64,000 nucleotides of DNA from NCBI RefSeq assembly GCF_947179165.1, contig NC_077238.1:71345257-71409256 (forward strand). Reading direction: 5' to 3'. The notes beneath the pieces were generated by a model, which saw only the letters and a program-made list of their open reading frames with translations, made no database searches and was not told the DNA's origin. Every line of letters begins with the position of its first letter. The stretch's first letter is position 1. Shown in pieces: positions 22,733 through 34,500 of this stretch. The DNA comes from Solanum dulcamara (lineage: Eukaryota; Streptophyta; Magnoliopsida; Solanales; Solanaceae). Made by a program: the position numbers and the translations under genes.

Positions 22733-23499
22733 GGGCATCTCCAACCCTAACACCAAATTTGGTTCTAATATCAAATTTGGCGTAAATCAACTCCAACTCA
22801 CTGTAACAAATTTTTACACCAAAAAAGAATATTTTTCTCTCTCTTCATTATTATATTATTATTTCTTAGTTCATTTATATTTTTTTATCTCATAAAACAA
22901 AATTATTTCTAAAAATCATTCACTAAATATAATTTTCATATTATTTCAAATTATAGTCGTTTAATATAAAATTATTTTATATCATAATTTTTTAAATAAT
23001 ATAAATTGCTAGCAAATATTGCATATTATACATAATAATGGATAACACAAATAAAAGTGAAATCATTAACGAAATATAATTAAATAAACATTACACAATT
23101 GAATTTTATTTTAAGTTCTACATGAATATTCAACTTTCAAGATCACTACGGTGCTCCCATAAATTTAATTTTAAAAAATTCAAGTAAAGGAAAATAATTT
23201 ATATAAAAAAAATTAATCTAAATTTAATATTATAAATATATTACATAAAAATAATAAAATATTTTAATTAAAACATACAATTTATATAATATTTAATTAA
23301 AAAAATTATATAATAAAATAATAATAAAATATTTTAAAAGTATATTTAATGTGATGAATAGTGTAACACCAAATTTGGTGTTACACTATTCACACGCCAA
23401 ATTTGGTATAAAATTTGGAGTGGGTTGAAGTAATTTTGCACCAAATTTTACATCAAATATAACATTTGATCTAAAATTTGAAGTGGATCGGAGATGGCC
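22733..23499. mobile_element. MITE with GGCATCTCC ends and internal palindrome
   Basis: Ends are GGGCATCTCCAACCC (22733) and, reverse-complemented, GGCCATCTCCGATCC (23499). CACCAAATTTGG-type motifs recur in both orientations inside. A perfect 38-bp palindrome lies at 23355-23392. About 767 bp, AT-rich, non-coding. No certain target duplication, so I leave the superfamily open. Confidence 0.68.
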
Positions 23500-24248
23500 T
23501 AAGAAAATCCTCAATAGAAATCGGCATTTTTCTGAAATTTTTGGATTTTAGTACTTTAATAGATCGTTGAGATTTTTTACAACGTATGCATACCAGAGAT
23601 CTCTGAATTTTTATTATTTAGCTTTGAAGTAAGAAGATTGAAAATAAAATATTGAATTTCCTATTATATTTTTTAGAGGAATCACATTAAGTAGGAGAGC
23701 ATTATTCTTAATTAATTTGTAAAATTTTCCTATCTTTCATAATGTTTTTGACGAGAAAATTTGAGAGGAGAGCAAGAGATTCACTTAAATTTCCTTCATT
23801 GAAAAATTATAGTATATAAGTACAATAAAAATAAACTTTTTTGCATATACATAATGTAAGTTATTAAATTTTCTGGTATAAGATTAAACTTTGAATTTTT
23901 AGTTTCACCATTACAAATGCCAATAATTGAAGTTACTATATATAATTATTAAAATAATCCTTTTTAAATTTGGATTAGTTCAAGATAATATTGAAAGTAT
24001 ATTAAGAAACTATTTTGAACTTGTCTAATTTTTATTTTTTTTCATTTTCTCATTATTATTGTGCACCAACAAGAAACTTCTTTGGACTTCAAGAAGCTAC
24101 TTCAATTTACTAATAAGTGCACATGCATGGTGCATAAAATATGGCAATCTCCACTAAAATCTATTTCTTTTTTTTAGATAGAAGTAAATTGGAGGTTTTA
24201 AATTTATAAATTCAAAATTTTAGGACATAGAAAATTTTATTGGAGTTG

Positions 24249-24251
<3 letters not shown>

Positions 24252-24282
<31 letters not shown>
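24252..24282. repeat. (AT)n microsatellite
   Basis: An uninterrupted AT dinucleotide run of about 15 repeats in AT-rich intergenic DNA. Confidence 0.9.
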
Positions 24283-24286
<4 letters not shown>

Positions 24287-24769
24287 TAATTGTGTATATA
24301 AATATAAAATTTACAAAATTGTTAAATTTTGTTCAACTCTCGTAATTTACACACCCCTGATTTTTAAATAAGAAAATGGCGCATCAAACGATCTAGTCAA
24401 GAATGTGGCAAGGATAGAGCTCTATGACATTTATTTAGTAATTAGAAATATTATTAAGCTTTAAAGTTTATAAATTTTAATTATTTTTTTAAGTTATTAA
24501 GTTCTGAATTAATAATTTATATATATTTCAAGATTTTCAAGATAAATATAGAGTTAATTATAATTCGACCGAATGCGTAGTTAATCTAATGTCGCTCCTA
24601 TGATAATAATATAAATATTTTGCGGAAAAAAAAAACAATACAAAGCAAAGTGTTTAAGTAACGTCAATGTTGTATTTTTAAAGATTTTCCATAATGTCTA
24701 AAATTCTATAATCACACGTTAAAAAGACGCAAAAAGTTTATGCATATAATCATATATAACGGAAAAGAA

Positions 24770-25630
24770 TCAAAAATACCTTTAAACTATAACAAAATAT
24801 CTAAAAATATCCTTCTGCTCATTTTTTTGATCCAAAAATATCCATTCATTCACCTTTTTGGGTCACTTATACCCTTAAACTAATAATCCCTTCTTTATTT
24901 TGTTTTTTTTAAAATATTTATTATGTGCCATTTTTTTATTGGATAAAATAAAATCTCCCATATCTATTAGATTTTTCCCCATAATTTATCCTAGCCAAAA
25001 CAATATACCTCTTTAAGGCCTCAAAAAATATTTCTTTTTGTATTTGTTGTAGTTTTTTTTTATGGAAAAACTACTAGGAAAAACATTTTTTAATAAATAA
25101 TTACTGATTTTAGCGATACTTTTTATTTATTACCATTTATAGCAATATATAACAATATTATGATATATCTACTATATATTAAAAGTGAATTATGCATGCA
25201 ATATAAATGTATTATAAGTGTTTTAAAATATATTATACTTATTTGGTAAGAAATTGACACAATGTATTATAAGTGTATTAAAGTATGTGATAAATATATT
25301 ATCCATGAATAAAACTTGTATTATATGAGTTTTATAAATTATTCTCGCTAATATATATTAAAATTGTATTATAAGTGTTCAGTGAAAAAAATATTATTGC
25401 TATAAATAGTAAATATTTTCTTAATGTAGTACATTTATGTAAAATTCCCTATTTTTATTTTCCTTTTTTAAAAGTTTGTTTTGGCCCATGAAGAAGGATA
25501 TTATTTTGTCTTGAATAAATTATAAAAAAACTTTTAATAAAAATAGAAGTTCTTTGTGTTTGCTGTAGCCTTTTTTAAATATTTTTGGATAATGAAGTAG
25601 GGTATTGTCTTGGATAAATTATGGGGGAAA

Positions 25631-25688
<58 letters not shown>

Positions 25689-26310
25689 TTGTATTTGCTG
25701 TAACTTTATCCAAAAAGTAATTTCTTTTTTTAATATTATAGTAAAAATAAAAAAAAACTATTCAAATTTCATTAAATAAAAATTAAAGAAAGCTAATCCG
25801 GTATTAATAAATCACTTTGATCCTCATAAGATTGATTTTCTTTTGTCTAAATAAAATACACGTATGTGCAGAAATTATTTTTTCATTTTTGAAATATGTA
25901 TTACTGTAATTTTAGATTTTTTAAAAAGTTTTTTTTTAGATTTTTTTCCATAATTTATCCAAGCTAAAACTATATACTTGCTTCATGACCCCATTTTTTT
26001 TCAAAAAAAACTATCACAAATGCAAAAAACTATTAATTTTTTTTTAAAAAAAAATAGTTATTTTTTCATAATTTATCCAAGTCAAAACAATATCCTTCTT
26101 CTTGACCACCAAACAAATTTAAAAATAGTTACAACAAATAAAAAAAACTGCTAGTTTTTTTTATAAAAATAAAATAAAGAGAACATTGTTAGTTTAATGG
26201 TATAAGTGAACGTGAATAAAAGAATATTTTTAAATAAAAAAATATTTTTAAATCAAAAAGTGAATAAAGAATATTTTTAGATCTACTCCTATAATTCTTT
26301 TTGACGGCTT
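24770..26310. mobile_element. Foldback-type element with long inverted repeats
   Basis: The left 150 bp (CTAAAAATATCC, TTTTTTGATCCAAAAATATCC, GGGTCACTTATACCCTTAAAC) recur reversed at the right end (26180-26310). Inside, a motif like CATAATTTATCCAAGCCAAAAC occurs at least five times, in both orientations (about 24980, 25505 and 25600 reversed, 25948, 26066). This suggests a foldback or Mutator-like MITE made of repeated arms. An (AT)n run lies at 25634-25683. No transposase and no clear target duplication. Confidence 0.6.
25634..25683. repeat. (AT)n microsatellite
   Basis: About 50 bp of AT dinucleotide repeats inside the foldback element. Confidence 0.9.
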
Positions 26311-26544
26311 TACTGCATTTATAATTGTTGCAATGATAAATCTTTTCTTTCTTTCCTCAGGAGTTTTGAAAAGGACACAAGCTTATTTCCTTAATCATCC
26401 AAGTTCTACATCAATCAACTTCCAATTTTCTTCAATAAGTATACAAGAGTTGATAATATCAAGGAAGGATCATATAAATTTTACAGTGTGAAAAGTTAAT
26501 TACATCATATTTTTATTCTTTTTCAAATTATAAAAATTCTTTAA

Positions 26545-26715
26545 ATTTGGTGGATTCTGGATACATCTCAAAACGTCTTGATACATCACGTAAAGTAATG
26601 TATCTGATCGATACATTGCGTAAAGTAATGTATCCAATTGATACATCGCATAAAGTGATTATCCGATATCTCAATACATCATGTAAAGTAATGTATTTGA
26701 CCGATACATCGCATA
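26545..26715. repeat. GATACAT minisatellite, palindromic units
   Basis: About five units of about 32 bp of the form GATACATCGCGTAAAGTA followed by ATGTATC and a short spacer. Each unit can fold on itself because GATACAT pairs with ATGTATC. It lies about 1.8 kb upstream of the ARF start codon. The ORF across it is an effect of the repeat, not a gene. Confidence 0.85.
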
Positions 26716-27960
26716 AATTTTATACTTTAACTATCTATTATTCTATTTACCTTCATAAGCTATCATTTTTCGCGAGTTTCATATCCAAATCATCACTCCC
26801 TTTATAAACATATCTTGATGCAGTGCTAGATCTAAAAATTTTACTAAATAGATTCAAAATAGAGTTAAGGATCAAAAACATACATAAACTACTTTATTGA
26901 GTTTCGTACCTGAATTATTGAGAGTGTGGATTTGCTACCTAAATTATCACCCAATGGTTAGCGAAACACAACTAGACGTTGAGTAGACCAAATATTTGTC
27001 TAGAAATATTTATAAGCACGTTTGATCATAAAATCTTCATCCACCTAGCATATATACCGACTCTATTTGCTGAAACATTAATTTATTAATATACTTTTAA
27101 TTGACTTCTTTAAAATCCTAAACTCTCTCCTTTCAAGTCGGAGATATTGACACCATTGAAATAAATTAATTTATACGGGTGATAGTTTTAATTTTTAATC
27201 TAATATTAATTTATTTAGATCATTGCGGTGGAATTATTTTTCACGTGGAGTGCCACGAGACAATTTTTAAACAAAATTGAGAGTTATACACATCATTAGA
27301 AATTAGTCGATGTGTGATTTGCTAATTATTAGGTGATAGTTCAGATACAAAACTCACACTCTCAATAATTCAAACATGAAAATAAAAAAACTAAAATAAC
27401 TTATGTGTGCTTTTGACCCATCAAAACATGTAAAGTAAACAAACATAGAAGTCAAAAATAAAAATAAAAATTCAACATCTATTATATATACATACAAACT
27501 AATTTTAATCATATAATGTAATTTTTCGTCGATGAATGTCTTTAGCTCTATCTGGCTCCACCTTTATTTCGATATTGAATTTGCCTACACATACTTATTA
27601 TCGCTTAAGAATAAATATTTGATCAACTCAATATTAATACAAATACAATAATAATTTTGATAGATTAAAAAATAGATAATAAAGTTATAAAAAAATATAT
27701 ATTAATTTTAAATATTTAATTATAAACCTAATAAATTTATAATAATTTTAGAACTCAGAAACTTTAAATTCAAATGATCCTTATATTCATTGATATCATG
27801 TCAAATAATATAAGAAAAGTATATTTCCTTACTTATCCCAAGAAGGTTAAAAGAAAAATATGAACTAAAGTAGTACAAGTTGGCCATTCTTTGAGGTGAA
27901 TGGTCAAACTTTGTGTGGGAACCTTTAATATACATACATGAGATAGAGAGAGTCAGAAAG
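26716..27960. other. Upstream intergenic region of the ARF gene, nothing recognised
   Basis: AT-rich, without a credible gene. It probably holds distal promoter sequence of the ARF, but no element can be assigned by eye apart from the repeats noted separately. Confidence 0.4.
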
Positions 27961-27963
27961 ATA

Positions 27964-27985
27964 GAGACAATATAAAACAGAGACA
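27964..27985 (-). promoter_or_regulatory. Pair of auxin response elements (TGTCTC type)
   Basis: GAGACA, the reverse of the canonical AuxRE TGTCTC, occurs at 27964-27969 and again at 27980-27985 as a direct repeat with 10 bp between the boxes. A further TGTCTG (28159-28164) lies closer to the gene. Class-A ARFs bind such sites, and direct repeats are known to be bound cooperatively, so the ARF might respond to auxin or to itself. Six-base motifs also occur by chance. Confidence 0.35.
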
Positions 27986-28192
27986 ATATAATTGATGACT
28001 AAATGACTAAAAAAAAAAAACTTGCTTTATATCACAAGAAAAACAAAAACAAATATGCATACAGAAAGAGAGAGAGAAGGTGAATTCTGAAAAAGGGTTT
28101 GTTTGGTGAAAAAGAAAAGAAAAATTATAGAGTAGTACTTACAGAGAAAGAAGACATTGTGTCTGGGAGATGTAGTGTAGAAAAGGGGCCAA

Positions 28193-28200
28193 TTTATAAA
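28193..28200 (+). promoter_or_regulatory. Putative TATA box of the ARF gene
   Basis: TTTATAAA about 300 bp upstream of the start codon, followed by a pyrimidine-rich stretch (TCTCTCTAATACTCAACATC) that would suit a transcription start near 28225-28240. The leader from there to 28502 is CT-rich. Confidence 0.5.
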
Positions 28201-28382
28201 GTAAAATTGCAGCATTTGGTCTCTCTAATACTCAACATCTCTTCCTTTTTCCAAAGCTTCTTTGTCCCCCTTTTCACTTTTTTTTTTTACTCCAAACATC
28301 AAAAAGATTACACCTTTTCTCTTTTGCCGGAATAATATTCTTCCGGTCACCGGCATCCATTGTTAGCTGGCTAACCTCAGGG

Positions 28383-28388
28383 ATGTAA
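28383..28388 (+). promoter_or_regulatory. Minimal upstream ORF AUG-UAA in the ARF leader
   Basis: The first AUG of the predicted leader is followed at once by a stop: ATGTAA, 115 bases upstream of the main start. There is a G at -3. AUG-stop elements can hold a terminating ribosome; AUGUAA is the element described in plant boron-responsive leaders such as NIP5;1. Whether it acts here is inference. Confidence 0.6.
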
Positions 28389-28453
28389 AGGAGAAAGAAT
28401 TAGTGAACTGTTTGATCCATTATTGAGTTGGGAGTTTGGTCACTGCAACTCCG

Positions 28454-28468
28454 ATGAATCTACGGTGA
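28454..28468 (+). promoter_or_regulatory. Second short upstream ORF in the ARF leader
   Basis: ATG AAT CTA CGG TGA encodes MNLR and ends 34 bases before the main AUG. The start context is weak (C at -3). Together with ATGTAA these are the only two upstream AUGs between the putative TATA box and the start codon. Confidence 0.55.
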
Positions 28469-28502
28469 GGTTGTTCTATATCAGCTCGCAGGAATAAGAA
28501 AA

Positions 28503-31500
28503 ATGAAGACACCGGGAAATGGTGCCGGTGCTGGCAATGCTAATCCAGCTGAAGGTTAATTTATTTTTTTTAATCTTGTATGCATATTATAAGATAAAAA
28601 GACAACCTTTTTTTTCTTTTGGTTCTCTGTCTTTTATTCCTTTTTAAGGATTTTCATTTCTAAGATTTTTCCGGGAAAATTTGATTTCCTTTTCTGTTTT
28701 ATTCTCATTTCTCTTACCTTTTTCCCCCAATGACAAGAAAGTTATGAGTAGAAAATGTTTACACGTGGGGTTGAGGTACTTGTCAAATTGGAAATTTTTC
28801 TTCAATGGATTTTCCAGGAAAATATGGTACTAAAAAGAGGACAGAAAAAAAAATTCACCTTTTCACAGTTTTTCAATATAGCATGAATTATAAAAAAGAT
28901 GTGGTTTTTCAACCCTTTTTCTCCTTTGCAAGCTGAAGTTGTTTTGTGATTATGAGGTGCTGGGGTGAATCCAGATTCAAGCTACGGGTTCGATAGAACT
29001 CAGTAAAAAATAATTTAATATGTATAAATAATCCATCCAGAACCTAGTAAGTAAAAAAACATATTGTGATTCAAAACTCATAAACTAAAAGTTCTGGCTT
29101 CACCTCTGGTGAGGTGGGGAATTAATGTGATTTTCAGGTTCAAGTTGTATATGCCAACAAGTTTAATTACACTTTATGTGGATATATTAGGAAGTGTGGA
29201 TTGATAATTTACAAGCTACAACATGTTAAACTATATTGAGTTGAATAAAAGATCTGGATTGTCTGTGTATATGTAGTATAAGTCCTTGATTTTCTTGAGA
29301 ACAAAGGCTATTATAACACTAATGAACTGCTGTGAATTGACTGGTGGGGGTTTTGTGTTAGCAGGAGAGAAGAAGAGCATAAATCCAGAGCTATGGCAAG
29401 CTTGCGCCGGGCCTCTGGTGAACTTGCCTGTCTCTGGGACGCATGTTGTCTACTTCCCTCAAGGTCACAGTGAGCAGGTCTTTCACTTACCCTTTTTACT
29501 TTCTTGTTTACAGGTTGTGTGTAGTTGTTGTATATACATCTTTGTGGCTGTTTGCTAACATGAGCCAGTATGGTGTAACTGTTTATTGTTCATCTTATTA
29601 TGTTATTTGGCTGGCTTGCTGCGGTGGGGTGTAGCCTAATCACTGACATGTATGAGTAACATCGTGGTTGTTACTGTTGATTTTACTAGTGGTATGCGTT
29701 GTATTCTCCGTGGCCATTTTCTGCTAGTAATTCGTGGTTTATATCTTTTTTGCTATGCTCCACCTAGATGGTTGTGTTTTTCTTTATTTTTGGCTATGTA
29801 GAGATAGTATTGTGGTATGTATATGAATAATGTAATGTTAAGAACTGAAAGAAAAAGTAGAAGTAAATAGAGAGAGGAAGCATGCAGTCACTTGTACTAA
29901 GATTTCGCCTGTTAGCTTATGATTGGGTTGTGAAGAGGAATGCACAGAAAAGATGAACTGGAAACGAAGCCTTAAGGGCTGGGGTCAGGCAACTAAGGGT
30001 TCAGTTTTAAACCTAGAAGTCATCATATTGGACAATGGTGGTTAGAACAAAGCTAATTATTCTTCTAAGAAATGGGAAAGAGAAAGGAAAGAAAAGGAAG
30101 CTCCTTATTGCTAGTATGCAATACAATAAGGAGTGATAATAAAAGTGAGTGTCGTTTTAAGATCTTCTTGAAGTGCTAAACTCAATGAGAAGAATGTGTC
30201 ACTTCTATGTTCATTGCTGTGGGACTTGTGAGTTTTTCTATGGTGAAATGATTAATCAGTTCAACATTGGCTATTTGCTTATCACTGTAAAGATCGTTCT
30301 CAATCAATAGAACAAACTCTCCAGTCCTGATTATTTGTTGTTTACTAATGCATGTATATTTCAGGTTGCTGCATCTATCAAGAAAGATGTGGAAGCCCAA
30401 ATTCCAAACTATCCAAACCTTCCGTCAAAGTTAATTTGTCTTCTGCACAATGTTACCCTGCATGTATGTGAAGTTCAGAATTGACTTGTCTGAATAAAAA
30501 CTGTTGTACATTAATGTATTTGCTGTTCTACATTAATATATTGTTTTTTATGTTATTTAGGCTGATCCCGAAACAGATGAAGTCTATGCCCAAATGACAC
30601 TGCAACCAGTTCCTTCAGTATGGTTCTTTGATACCTTCAATAGTCCTTTTCTCTTTTTGGTTTCATTTTGTTGTTTCTTCTCTCCTTTTTTGGGAGGATA
30701 TGTGTGGTGCTCTATCAAGTATAGCATGTTCTAGTTAAATTTAGAACTTAGTCAGTGTGAACGTCTTTGCGTGCAGTTTGACAAGGAGGCATTATTGAGG
30801 TCAGATTTGTCTATGAAAGCAAATAAACTACAACCAGAATTTTTTTGCAAAACCTTGACGGCAAGTGATACAAGCACTCATGGTGGTTTCTCTGTGCCTC
30901 GGCGTGCTGCTGAGAAAATATTCCCTCCTCTTGTAAGATCTTGTAAAATTTTCTATTAGAGCTTCTAGTTGTTTTTTTTTTGTATCTTATGTGTGAGACA
31001 CTGCTTGTCTTTTATCAGGATTACTCTCTGCAACCACCTGCTCAAGAACTTGTGGCTAGGGACTTGCATGATAACATATGGACTTTTCGACATGTTTATC
31101 GAGGTAGGTTTATTTGGCAATTATTTGTGGGTTCATGAGCTTGAGCATAGCTAAATAACAATTATGCATCTTTCCAGTTTCTCACCTATCTCTCATCATT
31201 CAGGGCAACCCAAACGACACTTATTAACAACAGGGTGGAGCCTAGTCGTGAGTGGAAAAAGGCTTTTTGCTGGTGACGCGGTCTTGTTTATTAGGTATGA
31301 CAATAGCAATTGTAGTAAAAGTTATAATCCATAGACTAACGGAAAGCCAATTACATTCCGTTGTCAAACATAAAGAGTGGTTAGGCTTCAAAAGAACCTA
31401 CTTTTTTGTTTGATTCTCTTCTTTGATCGGTCTTTTGTTTTCAATCTTTCTTGACACTCTTTAATCTTTTCAATAGGGATGAAAAACACCAGTTTCTACT

Positions 31501-34500
31501 TGGAATTAGAAAGGCAAACAGGCAGCCTACCAACTTATCGTCATCAGTGTTGTCAAGTGATAGCATGCATATTGGTATCCTAGCAGCAGCAGCACATGCA
31601 GCTGCAAACAACAGTCCTTTCACTGTGTTTTATAACCCAAGGTCAGTGGACTTATTTTTATTTAGGTCTATGCATCAATTACCTTAATGATATTGATAAT
31701 TTCTGTCTAATATGATAGTTAGGTGTTGTTTGGTTGGGAACAAGTTATCCCAGGATTAATTATCCTGGGATTAGTTATATCATGGGATAAGTTATCCACC
31801 GTGTATAACCTATCCCATCACTATGATATAAATGGTGGGATAAGTTATCCCAAACTTGACAACCAAACAAGACATCAAAATTTTATCCCAGGACTATTTA
31901 TTTTTATCACTCACACCAAACGATCCCTTATAGTCTAACCTTATCCACCATGTATAACCTATCCCATCACTATGATATAAATGGTGGGATAAGTTATCCC
32001 AAACTTGACAACCAAACAAGACATCAAAATTTTATCCCAGGACTATTTATTTTTATCACTCACACCAAACGACCCCTTATAGTCTAACCTCTAATATGAA
32101 CAGGGCTGGTCCTTCTGAATTTGTAATTCCTTTAGCAAAGTACTACAAAGCAACTTATAGCAGTCAAATATCTCTTGGCATGAGGTTTCGCATGATGTTT
32201 GAGACAGAAGAATCAGGAACTAGAAGGTATATGGGCACAATTACTGGCATTAGTGATCTGGATCCAGTGAGGTGGAAGAACTCTCAGTGGCGGAATTTGC
32301 AGGTAGAAAAATTGGGGTGGTTGATCTCTAGTTTTCTCTTTGCTTCTGGAATTTTATTCAACTGACACATTAACAATCTTGATTAGGTTGGTTGGGATGA
32401 GTTGACTGCTGGGGAGAGGATCAACCGAGTGTCTATTTGGGAGATTGAACCGATAACAGCACCATTTTTGATCTGTTCTAGTCCATTCTTCAGCTCCAAG
32501 CGGCCAAGGCAATCTGGAATCCCAGGTAGTTGCACAATCCCTAGCCTATCTTTGAAGTCCAAGTTACCTTTGTTGTGGTCCTTATATAGTGAAGTTTCTG
32601 ATAAGCTAATGTTGACGTGTAATATGAAAGACATGTTTTCAACTGAACAATCATTGGCATCTGTAAAATGTTTCAACTCCGAAATTCTTACGCGGTAGAA
32701 AATTATTACTTGTGGCAGATGGTGATTATTCTGATATTGATGGCATGTTCAAGAGGACGACGCCATGGCTTGGTGATGATTTTGGCATGACGGATCCTCA
32801 AGGTCTGCCCGGTCTTAGCTTAATCCAATGGATGAACATGCAAAAGAACCCTTCTCTGGCTAACCCGATGATCCCCAACTATTTGAATTCCCTATCTAGT
32901 TCTGCTCTTCAAAGCCTTGCTGGAGCAGACCTATCACGCCAGCTAGGTATGGCATCACCTCAATTTCAGCAGCAGCAGCAGCACAACTTGCAGTTTAATA
33001 ATACCCATAGGCCAAACCAACAGCTTGACCAGCTCCAGAAGTTACCAGCAGCAACACTGAACCCGTTAGACTCCATTCTGCAATCGCAGCAACAGTTCTC
33101 TGATGTCAGTCAGCAACCAAGACAAAATCTAACTAGTCAATCACTGCCTACAACCCAAGTTCACACACATCTGCAAGCGCAGAGTCTTGTGCAATCTCAG
33201 AATGTTCTTCCGCCGCAACAATCAATTCAAAATCAAAACCAGCTGCAGAGAAATCTCCCTCAGAGCCTACCACAGCAACACCCGCAACAACAGATTCTGA
33301 GTCAAACTCAGCAGCAAAGTTTCATGCCATCCCAGCCCCCAGATCCAGTTAACCAACAACAGCATTTCTCTGATAACCAAGCACAGCTTCAAATGATACA
33401 GAAACTACATCAACAGAAATCACTTCTAGCACAACAATCTGGATTACAGCAACCTTCACAACTTGGGCCAATCCAGGATCACCAGAAGCAGCTCTTGGAT
33501 GTATCACAGAACTTTTCCAGGTCACTTGCGACAAACCAAATGTTGGATGCATCTCAAACCATGTCCACTTCACTTTCTCACTCGCAAGTTGTTCAGCAGC
33601 AAATGACAAGAATAAATAGTCCGTCCAATCTTCGGTTTTCCCAGCCAACTCAGCAACCAAAGCTTCAACAGCAGCAATCTGGAAACCTATCAGACCTATC
33701 TGGACCAGTTAACTACTCTCTTCCCCGAACGTCTTATCAGCTTTCCACAAACAGTAGTAATTTAACAGGAACTGCAGGGGGAGGGCAGTCTGTGGTAATT
33801 GATGATGTCCCATCATGGTCCACCTCGGTGTCCACTAACAACTGTCACAGTGTAGTTCATCCAAATATGAATGGTCGAATCACAGGCGCACGGGATGAAA
33901 CAACCCACTGTTCTGGACCCTTAGAAGTTATGTCTGCTAATAACAACCTGCAACCAAAATGTGATGTAAAACCTTCAGTAAACATCGTATCCAAGAGCCC
34001 GAACCATGGGTTTTTGGCACCTCAAACTCTTAACACTTCAGGACTCCAGTTTGATTATTTGGATAGTTCATCTTCAGCAACTTCAGCTTGCCTTTCCCAA
34101 AATGATGTTCAATTGCAGCAGACTACTACAGACCCATTATCTTGCAGTTCTCAGCCATTGATATTCAGAGATAGTCCAGATGGAGGAGAAGTTCAGGGTG
34201 ACCCGAGAAACAATGTAGCTTTTGGAGCAACAAACGTGGAAAATAATCAGTTAGGACTGCCTATGATACCTGATCCTTTGATCACTAAAAGCTCAGTGGG
34301 ATCAAGGAAGGATTTCTCAGACAATCTCTCATCAGGAGGCGGCATGCTCTCCAGCTACGAGAACCCCAAGGAAGCACAGCCTGAACTCTTGGCCTCAATG
34401 GCTTCTGAGTATATCACCTTTAATTCAATTGATTCTACTATCAATGATGGTAACTTCCTGGATAGAGGCGCCTGGGAGCCACCACCTCAACTGCCTCGTT

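Noticed and set aside
28465..28491. Possible mini-intron (GTGAGG..CGCAG) in the ARF leader
   Set aside because: Only about 27 bases, far below the minimum size of plant introns.
32402..32698. 98-codon + strand ORF at ARF exon 10
   Set aside because: It is ARF exon 10 read on into the intron; the true exon ends at 32525 with a GT donor.
33349..33660. 103-codon - strand ORF
   Set aside because: Antisense shadow of the Gln-rich ARF exon 11; CAG/CAA repeats give open frames on the opposite strand.
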